A DNA stretch of 48,062 nucleotides from the IMG/VR virus record IMGVR_UViG_3300028146_000015, positions 1 to 48,062 of that record, one strand, 5' to 3'. The DNA comes from a virus. A model generated the notes under the pieces. That model did no database searches. It saw nothing but the letters and a program-made list of their open reading frames with translations, and was not told the origin of the DNA. Both the position numbers and the translations under genes were made by a program. How positions within the stretch are numbered: position 1 is the first letter of the stretch; each line of letters begins with the position of its first letter. Below, piece by piece: positions 7,991 to 15,539 of the stretch.

Positions 7991-8197
7991 ATGGCCGCGA
8001 GATACGCATTGCAGGACTTCTGGTACCTGACGGAGTTCGTGGAGGAGGGCGCGCTGCGTGACTCGGTGACGTCGCCGGTGGCGGTGGCGGTGCCGTCGCT
8101 GTTCGGGACGGTGGCGCCGGTGGCGGGCGGGTCGGCGCACATGACGGGCCGGCGGGCGCAGCACCTGGCGCAGCTGCCGGCCGGATCGCAACTGTAG
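7991..8197 (+). CDS. Small protein after the HNH insert, unknown
   Basis: A 68-residue product from ATG 7991. It starts with an aromatic, acidic segment (L-Q-D-F-W-Y-L-T-E-F) and ends in a Gly/Ala/Val-rich part. GGAGG belonging to the end of the HNH gene lies 7 bases upstream. In the absence of the insert it would directly follow the capsid gene, so a head-associated role is possible. Not recognised. Confidence 0.55.
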   Translation: MAARYALQDFWYLTEFVEEGALRDSVTSPVAVAVPSLFGTVAPVAGGSAHMTGRRAQHLAQLPAGSQL

Positions 8198-8206
8198 GAG
8201 GGCGCT

Positions 8207-8422
8207 ATGGCGTACCAGGCGATGGACAGCTTCGTGGCGGCGCTGGAGGACGGCAGCGAGGTCCGGGTGATGAAGGGCGAGATCCTCCCCGACAAGCATG
8301 AGCTGGTGCGGCGGGACCTGAAGGGGTCCGGGACGCTGTTCCGGAAGCTGGACCTGGAGGACGAGGAGCCGCCGGCGGGCCCGCGCCCGAAGGTGCAGGC
8401 GCCTCGCAGGCAGGCTTCCTGA
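8207..8422 (+). CDS. Small head-module protein, unknown
   Basis: A 71-residue product with AGGAGGG just upstream. The core reads like a small beta domain (D-G-S-E-V-R-V-M-K-G-E-I-L-P), followed by H-E-L-V-R-R and a Pro-rich basic tail. Proteins of this look (a charged beta core followed by a Pro-rich tail) are common in the gene row after actinophage capsid genes. Its stop overlaps the next start (TGATG). Confidence 0.6.
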   Translation: MAYQAMDSFVAALEDGSEVRVMKGEILPDKHELVRRDLKGSGTLFRKLDLEDEEPPAGPRPKVQAPRRQAS

Positions 8423-8763
8423 TGCCGCTGTCGCGTCCCGGTGACCGGGTGTGGGAGCAGGTGACCCCGGTGACGGTGGCGAGCTCGCCGGTGGTGACGG
8501 GCTGGATTGACACGACGGGGTTCACGACGCTGCTGCTGACGTACGTGTTCACGAACTCGACGGGGACGACGACGCCGACGATCGAGGGCAGCTTCGACGG
8601 GGCGACGCTGGACACGGACATGGCGTACGCGGCGCTGGCGGCGTCGCCGCAGATCACGACGGGCGTGTCGGTGACGGTGCTGACGCCGTTCGTGCGGTTC
8701 CGGATCGTGCAGGCGACCGCGGACGCGACCCGGACGAAGCTGTTCATCCAGGCGAGGGCGTAA
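8422..8763 (+). CDS. Putative structural beta protein
   Basis: The 113-residue product is Thr/Val/Ser-rich with alternating hydrophobic pattern (T-T-L-L-L-T-Y-V-F-T-N and V-R-F-R-I-V-Q-A-T-A-D), typical of a jelly-roll or immunoglobulin-like virion protein. The motif T-P-T-I-E-G-S-F-D-G-A resembles decoration or minor head proteins. It is coupled to its neighbours on both sides. Likely a surface-exposed head component, by inference only. Confidence 0.55.
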   Translation: MPLSRPGDRVWEQVTPVTVASSPVVTGWIDTTGFTTLLLTYVFTNSTGTTTPTIEGSFDGATLDTDMAYAALAASPQITTGVSVTVLTPFVRFRIVQATADATRTKLFIQARA

Positions 8764-9030
8764 ATGGACATTCAGGCACCGTACGACCCGGGTGCCCCGG
8801 GGCCGATCGCGGCGGGCGGGGACGCGGACGCGGGCGGCCGTGACATCGTGGCCGGGACCGTGGACGGGGCGGTGGCGAACGCGCTGGCCCGGTTCCGGGA
8901 GCACGAGCAGGACACCTACGGGCAGGGCAGCACGATCGGTGACCTGCTGCCGCCGGTGGCGCCGGCGCCGTCCGGGCCGACGGCTCCGGGTGAGGCGGCC
9001 ATCCATGACTTCGATTCCGACGGTTACTAG
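8764..9030 (+). CDS. Small acidic protein, unknown
   Basis: 88 residues, Gly/Pro/Ala-rich with acidic clusters, little predicted fold apart from a helix A-N-A-L-A-R-F-R-E-H-E-Q-D. The ATG follows the preceding stop immediately. It ends H-D-F-D-S-D-G-Y. Not recognised; it may be a flexible linker or accessory head protein. Confidence 0.5.
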   Translation: MDIQAPYDPGAPGPIAAGGDADAGGRDIVAGTVDGAVANALARFREHEQDTYGQGSTIGDLLPPVAPAPSGPTAPGEAAIHDFDSDGY

Positions 9031-9039
9031 GAGGCTGTG

Positions 9040-9357
9040 ATGAGCATGCCGGAGATTCCCCCGGCGACCCCGGAGGGGCGCCGGTCGTACCCGCGCGGGC
9101 AGGTGTCGTCGTTCGAGATCGAGGCGCCGCTGCCGGACGTGCAGTCGGCGTTCGACGCCGCGGTCGCGGAGGGCGGGGCCGGGTTCCTGTACCCGGTCTC
9201 GCCGCGGATCGAGGAGGCGCGGACGCTGCTGGAGTCGCCGCAGGGGTTCGGGCTGGGCGGGTTCAACATTGAGTCGGGTGCCTCGGCGGGGTGGCCGACG
9301 GACATGGAGCCGCCGCCGTACGAGACGCCGCTGCACCCCGGCCCGCACGGCGGGTGA
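9040..9357 (+). CDS. Small head-module protein, unknown
   Basis: 105 residues. I place the start at ATG 9040 because AGGAGG lies at 9029-9034; GTG 9037 is too close to it, and ATG 9046 is also possible. The sequence is Pro/Gly/Glu-rich with short helical segments (V-Q-S-A-F-D-A-A-V-A-E) and a low-complexity tail. No family recognised. It is the last gene before an AT-richer segment carrying an inserted nuclease. Confidence 0.5.
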   Translation: MSMPEIPPATPEGRRSYPRGQVSSFEIEAPLPDVQSAFDAAVAEGGAGFLYPVSPRIEEARTLLESPQGFGLGGFNIESGASAGWPTDMEPPPYETPLHPGPHGG

Positions 9358-9420
9358 CCTGATAGCATCTCGATCGTCAGGCGACCAAACCGGGTCAGTA
9401 CGGATGCGCATGGCACGGCT

Positions 9421-9455
9421 AGACAGTGCCTCCATTCCTAGATGGAGGCATGTCT
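9421..9455 (+). promoter_or_regulatory. Hairpin sequestering the ribosome site of the GIY-YIG gene
   Basis: TGCCTCCAT (9427-9435) pairs perfectly with ATGGAGGCA (9442-9450) around a 6-base loop, and the stem extends to AGACA/TGTCT with a single bulged G at 9426, about 14 bp in all. The GGAGG ribosome site (9444-9448) for the start at 9457 lies inside the stem, so translation from a long read-through transcript should be repressed unless the fold opens. Confidence 0.8.
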
Positions 9456-9456
9456 C

Positions 9457-9813
9457 ATGCAAGTCGTCGACACGCTGTTCCCGGATCTTCAGCCTCTCTA
9501 CCGCACTCGCGTGTACTTCGGGCTTGGCGATAATGGCCAGCTCAAAATCGGCATCACGGGCCGCAAGAACGGCCGCCGTGGCGGTGAGATGCACTTCACC
9601 GAACTCTGCGCAGTCCCCGGTGACCGGTTCATCGAGCACCGTTACCACGCCGAGTACGCAGTCGAGCGGATCGGGCGCACGGAGTGGTTCTACCTGTCCG
9701 ACAGGCTCCTGCTGGACGTGATCGTGATGTGCGTGCAGCAAGGTCGCGCCGGGTCGGTGGCGACGCTGAGGGAACTCGCGCTCAGCAGGCTGCGGCAGGC
9801 GGCAGCAGCGTGA
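9457..9813 (+). CDS. GIY-YIG/T5orf172-like nuclease
   Basis: 118 residues from ATG 9457 (an in-frame ATG at 9442 lies within the hairpin and lacks a ribosome site). The pattern Y-F-G-L-G followed by K-I-G-I-T and R-R-G-G-E-M, then F-I-E-H-R-Y-H, matches the T5orf172 / MUG113 branch of the GIY-YIG superfamily, in which the two strands carry F-G-L and K-I-G-I-T and an Arg and Glu follow. Codon use is less GC-biased than that of the structural genes. Together with the HNH gene upstream it looks like a second mobile insertion in the head module. Confidence 0.75.
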   Translation: MQVVDTLFPDLQPLYRTRVYFGLGDNGQLKIGITGRKNGRRGGEMHFTELCAVPGDRFIEHRYHAEYAVERIGRTEWFYLSDRLLLDVIVMCVQQGRAGSVATLRELALSRLRQAAAA

Positions 9814-10217
9814 GCCGCCCCAGGTTCCAGCGCCGGGAAGTCCAGCAGTGGTCTCCCCTCCTGCAGCCAGGAGAGTGCATATCGGAGCTAGTGGGACCGT
9901 CGCCGTGGGATGTCCAATACATACGGCATCAGGCGGCACTCCGCTACATCCGGGCGCCTAAAGAACTGCGGCCGTATTACCCCAAGGTCGATGAGTCAGT
10001 GCGCCGAGAACTCGGCCGCCTTCGCCATGAGGCCTACCTGAAGCGCACCGGAGGGAATCAGCAGATGGAGGCAGATGGCGTGGTCCTGATGTGGGATTGC
10101 TGCCACCAGGAAGCCGTGCTCGATGAGGTGCATTATGACCGCCACGGCGAGCTGAGGCCGGAAGACCGGGCGCGCATCGAGGGCATGAGCTATTACCACC
10201 GGTGCAGCGGTGCCTGA
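9810..10217 (+). CDS. Unknown protein coupled to the GIY-YIG gene
   Basis: 135 residues starting at a GTG that overlaps the nuclease stop. It is charged, with many Arg, Glu and Tyr (for example R-R-E-L-G-R-L-R-H-E-A-Y-L-K-R), and contains D-C-C-H-Q-E and Y-Y-H-R-C near the C-terminus. Base composition resembles the nuclease gene rather than the head genes, so it was probably brought in with it. Function not recognised. Confidence 0.55.
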   Translation: MSRPRFQRREVQQWSPLLQPGECISELVGPSPWDVQYIRHQAALRYIRAPKELRPYYPKVDESVRRELGRLRHEAYLKRTGGNQQMEADGVVLMWDCCHQEAVLDEVHYDRHGELRPEDRARIEGMSYYHRCSGA

Positions 10218-10851
10218 CGCGGTCATCGGCTACGTCACGGGCGGCCTGAACCGCAACGAGTTCACCACGTCGCTGCTCGCCATGTGCATGGAGGGCAAGA
10301 CGCGGATCCGGACGGTGATGGCCCGGACCTCGGGGCCGAACATCAGCGGGCCGAGGAACTTCATCTGCCGGGACTTCCTGGAGGACAACCTGGCGCCGTG
10401 GCTGTTCATGTGCGACACCGACATGTGGTTCCCGGCGGACACGATTGACCGGCTGATCGCGGCGGCGGACCCGGTTGAGCGGCCGGTGGTGGGGGCGCTG
10501 TGCTTCTCGCAGAACGCGGACGGCCCGGAGCCGTACTCGACGATGTACGAGTTGACGGAGAAGGACGGCCGCCCGGTGTTCGTGCGGTACGGGAAGTGGC
10601 CGGAGGACACGTGCATGCGGGTGTCGGCGACGGGCGCGGCGGCGCTGCTGATTCACCGCTCGGCGCTGGAGAAGGTCGCGGCGGACGGCGGCGACCAGGC
10701 GGCCCCGTGGTTCCGGGAAACCGCCGTCGGGCCTATGGCGCTGATGGGCGAGGACCTGACGTTCTGCCTGCGCTGCGCGGCGGCGGGGATCGCGATCCAC
10801 GTGCACACGGGCGTTCCCGTGGGCCACATGAAGACGACGATGCTGATCTGA
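10210..10851 (+). CDS. GT-A family glycosyltransferase
   Basis: 213 residues starting at GTG 10210. It has the form of a family 2-like transferase of phages: an N-terminal nucleotide-binding strand (A-V-I-G-Y-V-T-G-G), R-N-F-I-C (about 49-53), the metal-binding D-T-D at residues 69-71 in L-F-M-C-D-T-D-M-W-F, and a late M-G-E-D-L-T-F-C-L-R-C motif that usually marks the catalytic base and acceptor site, with H-x-H near the end. It would transfer a sugar from a nucleotide donor. Its place among virion genes and next to a methyltransferase suggests glycosylation of a capsid or tail protein. Confidence 0.78.
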   Translation: MPDAVIGYVTGGLNRNEFTTSLLAMCMEGKTRIRTVMARTSGPNISGPRNFICRDFLEDNLAPWLFMCDTDMWFPADTIDRLIAAADPVERPVVGALCFSQNADGPEPYSTMYELTEKDGRPVFVRYGKWPEDTCMRVSATGAAALLIHRSALEKVAADGGDQAAPWFRETAVGPMALMGEDLTFCLRCAAAGIAIHVHTGVPVGHMKTTMLI

Positions 10852-10859
10852 GGAGAGCG

Positions 10860-11420
10860 ATGCACCCTTCGGCGATGGCTTTTGCCTGCTCGGCGCTGAC
10901 GGCGCAGGACGTGGCGGGGAAGCGAGTAATCGAGGCGGGGGCGCTGGACGTGAACGGCTCAGTGCGGCCGTATGTCGAGGAACTCGGCTCCGCTTGGTAC
11001 CACGGCACTGACATGCGACACGGGCCGCGCGTGGACGTCGCTTGCCGTGCCGAGGAATTGCCGGAGTATTTCAGTGCGGCTGACGTGGTGGTATCGACGG
11101 AGATGCTGGAGCACGCGGCGGACTGGCAGGCGGCGATGCGCGGCATGATCAGCGTCCTGGCCGAGGGCGGCGTCCTGGTGCTGACGACCCGCAGCGTGGG
11201 GTTCCCGCTGCACGGCTACCCGGAGGACCACTGGCGGTTCTCCGTGGAGGCGATGGGCGCGATCGTCAAGGCGGCCGGGCTGGACGTTGAGCGGCTGGAG
11301 CCGGACCCGGACCCGGCCAGCCCTGGGGTGTTCGTGAAGGCCCGCAAGCCGGCCGGCTGGTCGTGGCCGGACGTGGCTGAGGCGTGGGATCAGGCCGGCG
11401 TGACGGCGATGGCAGCATAG
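10860..11420 (+). CDS. Class I SAM-dependent methyltransferase
   Basis: 186 residues with AGGAGAG 4 bases before the ATG. Motif I is V-I-E-A-G-A-L-D-V-N-G (residues 23-33), the acidic loop G-T-D-M-R (49-53), motif IV-like V-V-V-S-T-E-M-L-E-H (76-85), then L-V-L-T-T-R-S and the G-Y-P-E-D-H-W-R-F-S element. The last element is typical of Methyltransf_11-like enzymes found beside glycosyltransferases. The target is not visible; methylation of a sugar added by the upstream transferase is a reasonable inference. Confidence 0.8.
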   Translation: MHPSAMAFACSALTAQDVAGKRVIEAGALDVNGSVRPYVEELGSAWYHGTDMRHGPRVDVACRAEELPEYFSAADVVVSTEMLEHAADWQAAMRGMISVLAEGGVLVLTTRSVGFPLHGYPEDHWRFSVEAMGAIVKAAGLDVERLEPDPDPASPGVFVKARKPAGWSWPDVAEAWDQAGVTAMAA

Positions 11421-11435
11421 CGAGAGGCGGCAGGG

Positions 11436-11924
11436 ATGCCCAACAGTGAGGTTTACACGGCCCGGAGCGGGATCGTGACGGTCAACGCGTCGACGGCGAC
11501 GCCGCTGCACTCTGTGGTGGCGGCCGCGACGTTCCGGGCGTGGGCGGTCGGCGTGCGGGTGAACATCGTGGCGACGACGGCGGCGGCGGGCAACAACGTG
11601 CTGTTCCAGCTGGCCCGCCCCGGCAACTCCAGCGACGGCAGCACGGCGACCCCGATCCCGGTGCCGCACGATTTCAGCGCGCCGGCGTCGCTGCTGACGA
11701 ACTTCACGGCGTGGACGACGGCACCCACCTTGGGCGTGGTGGTGTGGGAGCAGGAGCTGCCGTTCACCACCGGCAGCAGCTGGGAGGAGTTCCCGCCGAC
11801 CGGGTATGAGTGGCAGATCCCGGCGATCGCGGACGCGTCGGCGAACAACGGGCTGCACATGTTCGTGACCTGCTCGGTGGCGAACTCGACGACGTTCACC
11901 TCTGACATCATCTGCTCCTACTAG
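11436..11924 (+). CDS. Putative virion surface beta protein
   Basis: 162 residues, Thr/Ser/Ala-rich with alternating hydrophobic pattern and few charges (N-V-L-F-Q-L-A-R-P-G-N-S, T-G-Y-E-W-Q-I-P), as in jelly-roll minor structural proteins. A ribosome site (GAGAGGCGGCAGG) precedes the ATG. The next gene has the same overall character, so the two may form related decoration or fibre subunits. Ser/Thr abundance would suit O-glycosylation by the enzyme encoded just upstream, but that is only inferred. Confidence 0.6.
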   Translation: MPNSEVYTARSGIVTVNASTATPLHSVVAAATFRAWAVGVRVNIVATTAAAGNNVLFQLARPGNSSDGSTATPIPVPHDFSAPASLLTNFTAWTTAPTLGVVVWEQELPFTTGSSWEEFPPTGYEWQIPAIADASANNGLHMFVTCSVANSTTFTSDIICSY

Positions 11925-11933
11925 GGGGCGGGC

Positions 11934-12518
11934 ATGCCATCGACGGTCTGGTCGGGGCCTGTCCCGCCGCTGGGGATCGTCTCGGCGACCCCGGCCGTGG
12001 CGGCGGCGATCACCGACATCTCCCCGCAGCAGACGGTGATCTGGCCGGGCATGGTCCAGGCCGGCTCCCGGGTCCGGCTGTTCGCGTCGGGGAACATCAT
12101 CACGTCGGCGGCGACGGCGACGGTGATCTGGGGGTTCTACATGAACGCCCAGGGCACGTCGCTGGCGACGACCCCGGCGATCCTGGCGGCGAGCGCGGCG
12201 ACGACGGTGCCGAACACCGGGTCGGCGTCATGGCCGTGGCAGATGCTCTACTGGGGCGTCGTGCGGGTCCTGTCCAACCCGACGGGCACCGCCGCCACCA
12301 TCGTGGGGCAGGGGCGGCTGACGCTGCCGACGAGCCTCACCGTATTCGCCGCCGACGTGCCCATCCCCATCACTGCCGCGCTGCGGACGGTGGCGCAGAC
12401 GGCGACCGCCTTGAATACCAACACGCCGCAGACGGTCAGCGTGGCGGTCACCCCGAACGTGACCACTGCCCTGACGTCCATCACCTGCGATGAGCTGACC
12501 TGCGAGCTGCTCGGATAG
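11934..12518 (+). CDS. Putative virion surface beta protein
   Basis: 194 residues from an ATG 9 bases after the preceding stop. Sequence is Thr/Ala/Val-rich and largely uncharged, with repeated strand-like segments such as R-V-R-L-F-A-S-G-N-I-I-T and T-A-T-V-I-W-G-F-Y-M-N, and two Cys near the C-terminus (T-C-D-E-L-T-C-E-L). This composition is that of a secreted or virion beta-sandwich protein. No exact family recognised. Confidence 0.6.
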   Translation: MPSTVWSGPVPPLGIVSATPAVAAAITDISPQQTVIWPGMVQAGSRVRLFASGNIITSAATATVIWGFYMNAQGTSLATTPAILAASAATTVPNTGSASWPWQMLYWGVVRVLSNPTGTAATIVGQGRLTLPTSLTVFAADVPIPITAALRTVAQTATALNTNTPQTVSVAVTPNVTTALTSITCDELTCELLG

Positions 12519-12528
12519 GAGAGAACTC

Positions 12529-12828
12529 ATGACTGTCGGTTTCCCGCAAGGGCTGAACGACCTGAACAGCCAGCTTGGCGGCGTGGCCGTGGGGGTGCGG
12601 GAGTCGCTCCGCAACGCGCAGCGGCTGCAGCTGCAGATCGCGGCGATCACGGACGCCACGTTCCTCGCGGCCCCATACGCGCTCGCCCAGGGTGACATCA
12701 ACACGTTCCGGTCGGCGATCGGTGACCTCAACGACCTGGCCGGGGTGTTCCAGGGGTCGGCGTCGTCGCACCTGACCGGCACGTATGACTACCGGACGTT
12801 CTCAAAGCTGCTGTGGGGCTTCGTCTGA
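12529..12828 (+). CDS. Small helical structural-module protein
   Basis: 99 residues from ATG with GGAGAG upstream. It is predicted mostly helical (E-S-L-R-N-A-Q-R-L-Q-L-Q-I-A-A-I), with a Gly/Tyr/Phe-rich end. The pattern L-N-D-L-N-S-Q-L-G-G-V-A-V resembles small proteins that accompany head-fibre or decoration genes in actinophages. Function unknown. Confidence 0.55.
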   Translation: MTVGFPQGLNDLNSQLGGVAVGVRESLRNAQRLQLQIAAITDATFLAAPYALAQGDINTFRSAIGDLNDLAGVFQGSASSHLTGTYDYRTFSKLLWGFV

Positions 12829-12863
12829 CCTTTCCCCCTCCTGCGGCGTGAGGCGGTGACGCG

Positions 12864-15539
12864 GTGCCGTTCAGCATGCACGTCACCGCCACCTCCGGCG
12901 GCTCTGACCTCATCGGGATCCGCGTCGCCGTCAAGGTCCTCACCGGCGCCGCTGACCTGCAGAACGGCGCGACGGCGTCCCAGTCGTGCGATTTCACGGC
13001 GTCGGCGGCGCACCAGGCGACCCTGACCACGACGGTCACCGGGTCGCTGGTCTACGGGGCCATCGAGTCCCAGGGGTCGACGTCGCTGACCGCCCACGCG
13101 GGCACGACCCTCACCCAGTACCTCGACGCCACCGTTAACGAGCGGTTCGCCGACTGCGTCACCACGTCGGCGACCGGCACCCCCGGGTCGGTGACGGTAG
13201 GCGCGTCAGCGCCTACCACGACGGGCGGCGGCTGCGCCCTGGCGGAGATCCTCCCCGACGGGACGCTGGCGGAGGACCCGTCGGCCCCGGCGGTGGCGGT
13301 CAGCGAGTCGGCGACTACTGTCTCCACGGCTGACTTCACGCCGCCGGGCGGGTCGCTGCTGGTGGCGCTGGTCTCCGCCGTCGGCAACACCGGCGTCGAG
13401 ACGATGGCCCTGTCCGGCGGCGGTGTCACGTGGGCGCCGCTGTCGGAGGCGAACGTCGCCAACGGCGGCTACGCCGGCGTGTGGATCGCGGTGGCGCCGA
13501 CCCCCGGGCCGGGTGACCCGATCATCACCGCGACCCAGTCGGGGTCCAGCTCCCACGGCGGCATGGCGCTGCTGGTCAAGGTCCTGACCGGCGCGGTCGA
13601 GGCGGGCGGCACCAGCGGGGCGGGGAACTCGCTGACGGGCGCGGTCGCGCAGGCGTCGATCACCCCGACCGCTAACAACTCGCTGCCGGTGTTCGCGGTC
13701 AGCTACGACGGGTCAGCGGCCGGGTTCGGCGCGGCGGCGTCGAACAACACTTACTTCGACAACTCCGGGAACGCGACCGACTTCTGGTCCTACGCCCACG
13801 GCTCCTACACCGGCACGGTCACCTCCGGCACCCCCATCACGGTCGGGGCCGGGGTCGCGGCGGGCGGCCACTCGAACTGGGCCGTCCTGGAGCTCAAGCC
13901 GACCGGGGGCAGTACCCCGGCGGTGGACGCGTCGTCGCCGCCGCTGGTCACCTCCGACACGCTGCTGACCGTCTCGACGGTGAACTTCACGCCGCCGCTG
14001 GGCTCGGTGCTAGTCGCGATGGTCGTCGCCGGGGGGACGGCGTCGGGCACCGGCATCACGATGACGGTCTCGGGCGGCGGCCTGGCGTGGACGCAGCGGG
14101 TCGTCTCCAACGCCTCCGACAACTTCGAGCCAGCCTTCATCTGGACGGCGACGGTCACCGGCACGGGGGCGGCGGCGCCGGGGCTGCAGCCGCCGGAGCC
14201 GCCCCGCTACCTGCCCGGCAAGCGCCCGGGTGCCCCGTTCGCGGAGCCGTTCACCCCGTGGCCCCCGTGGGACCAGAGCGCCCTGGCGGCCGTGCCGCCC
14301 GTCGTCCCGGCCACCGCCGCCCCCGTGCAGCGGCCGTCGGTCGTCCCCCGGCTGCCCTCGCGCGCCAGGGTCGGCCCTGGTGGCCGCATCGGCGCCGGGA
14401 TCGCTGGCGCCCAGCCCGCGGCCGCTGTCACCACGACGGCGCCGGAGCCGCGCCCGGCGTTCCCGCGCCTGGTCCCGTCACGCGCCCGCATCGGCCCGTC
14501 CGGGCGCAGCGGGGCCGGTGTCGCCTCGGCGGTAGTGACGCCGCTGGGGACGCCGTCCCTCCCGCGCCCGTTCGTCACCCGCGGCCGTGTCCCGTCCCGG
14601 GCGCGTGCCGGGAGCGGCGGCAGGCCCGGCGCGGGCATCGCCTCGGCGGTCGTCACCCCGCTGGGCGCTCCCGCGCGGCCGGCCCCGCTGGCGGCCCGCG
14701 GCCGTCCGGCGTCCCGTGCCCGGTGCGGCCCGGGAGGGTCGTGCGGCGCGGGCCTGGTCCCGGCCCCGGTCACCGCGGCGGCCGCCGCCGCACCGCGGCA
14801 TCCTGTCCAGTTCCGTCCGGGATCGTCCGGCCGGGCGGTCACCGGCCCCCGGCGGGCCGGCGGCGGCATCGCGTCCGGCACCGTCACCCCGCGCGGCACT
14901 CCCGGCCCGGCGTGGCGGCCGCAGCCGCGCAGGCCCGGGCCGTCCCGTGCCGCGTGGCACGGGCAGGCGGGCCCGGCGGCGGTCGCCCCGGTCACCCCGC
15001 AGGCGTACCAGCATCCCCTGCCGCAGCCTCGCCGTCCTGGGCCGTCCCGTGCCGTCACCGGCCGGGGCCGCTGCGGTGCCGGGCAGGCGGGCGGGGCGAA
15101 CGCGGCACCGGTCACGCAAGGCCAGCCGCGCCCGCTGCCCAGGCCCCGGCCGCCGCGCCGGGCAACCTGGCACGGCAACGCCGGGCCGCCCCCCGCGCCA
15201 CCAGGCACACCGGCGCGGCGCCCCGGCCCGGTCATCACCGGGCGCCCCCGCTCCCGTGCCACCTGGCGGGGCAACGCGGGACCGCAGCCCCCGCCGGCGG
15301 TGCCGCCGCCGAAGTGCAAGCCGCTGGCGCCGCGCAGGCGCCAGCAGCGCGCCACGCTGCGCAGGGGCGCGGGGCTGGTCAACCTGCTGCCCCCGGCGTT
15401 CACCATCGGGTCGCTCACCGCCGCGACCGCCGGAACCGCCACCCTGGCAGGCGGAACGGCGGCCAGCATCTTGACCGCGGGCACGGCATCACCAGGAACC
15501 CTTACGACTACGACAGCGGTGACGGGAGGACCCAGTTGA
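12864..15539 (+). CDS. Large virion protein with Arg/Pro-rich tandem repeats
   Basis: 891 residues from GTG 12864. Residues 1 to about 435 are beta-rich and contain internally similar modules: V-K-V-L-T-G-A occurs twice, and T-P-P-x-G-S-x-L-V-A-x-V followed by S-G-G-G-x-x-W occurs twice. Residues about 490-850 are about ten degenerate repeats of 31-40 residues, each carrying S/R-R-A followed by G-x-x-G and many Pro (for example P-S-R-A-R-V-G-P-G-G-R). The last 40 residues return to Thr/Ala/Gly. This looks like a surface or fibre protein with a long extended, highly cationic arm. No family name is certain. Confidence 0.75.
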   Translation: MPFSMHVTATSGGSDLIGIRVAVKVLTGAADLQNGATASQSCDFTASAAHQATLTTTVTGSLVYGAIESQGSTSLTAHAGTTLTQYLDATVNERFADCVTTSATGTPGSVTVGASAPTTTGGGCALAEILPDGTLAEDPSAPAVAVSESATTVSTADFTPPGGSLLVALVSAVGNTGVETMALSGGGVTWAPLSEANVANGGYAGVWIAVAPTPGPGDPIITATQSGSSSHGGMALLVKVLTGAVEAGGTSGAGNSLTGAVAQASITPTANNSLPVFAVSYDGSAAGFGAAASNNTYFDNSGNATDFWSYAHGSYTGTVTSGTPITVGAGVAAGGHSNWAVLELKPTGGSTPAVDASSPPLVTSDTLLTVSTVNFTPPLGSVLVAMVVAGGTASGTGITMTVSGGGLAWTQRVVSNASDNFEPAFIWTATVTGTGAAAPGLQPPEPPRYLPGKRPGAPFAEPFTPWPPWDQSALAAVPPVVPATAAPVQRPSVVPRLPSRARVGPGGRIGAGIAGAQPAAAVTTTAPEPRPAFPRLVPSRARIGPSGRSGAGVASAVVTPLGTPSLPRPFVTRGRVPSRARAGSGGRPGAGIASAVVTPLGAPARPAPLAARGRPASRARCGPGGSCGAGLVPAPVTAAAAAAPRHPVQFRPGSSGRAVTGPRRAGGGIASGTVTPRGTPGPAWRPQPRRPGPSRAAWHGQAGPAAVAPVTPQAYQHPLPQPRRPGPSRAVTGRGRCGAGQAGGANAAPVTQGQPRPLPRPRPPRRATWHGNAGPPPAPPGTPARRPGPVITGRPRSRATWRGNAGPQPPPAVPPPKCKPLAPRRRQQRATLRRGAGLVNLLPPAFTIGSLTAATAGTATLAGGTAASILTAGTASPGTLTTTTAVTGGPS

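Noticed and set aside
7663-9939. Antisense open frame of 758 codons across several small head genes
   Set aside because: It crosses at least six plus-strand genes with ribosome sites and overlaps; the translation is low-complexity.
14087-15535. Long upstream extension of the connector frame
   Set aside because: The in-frame upstream part is a shadow of the repeat gene; the TTG at 15536 with a good ribosome site gives a normal start.
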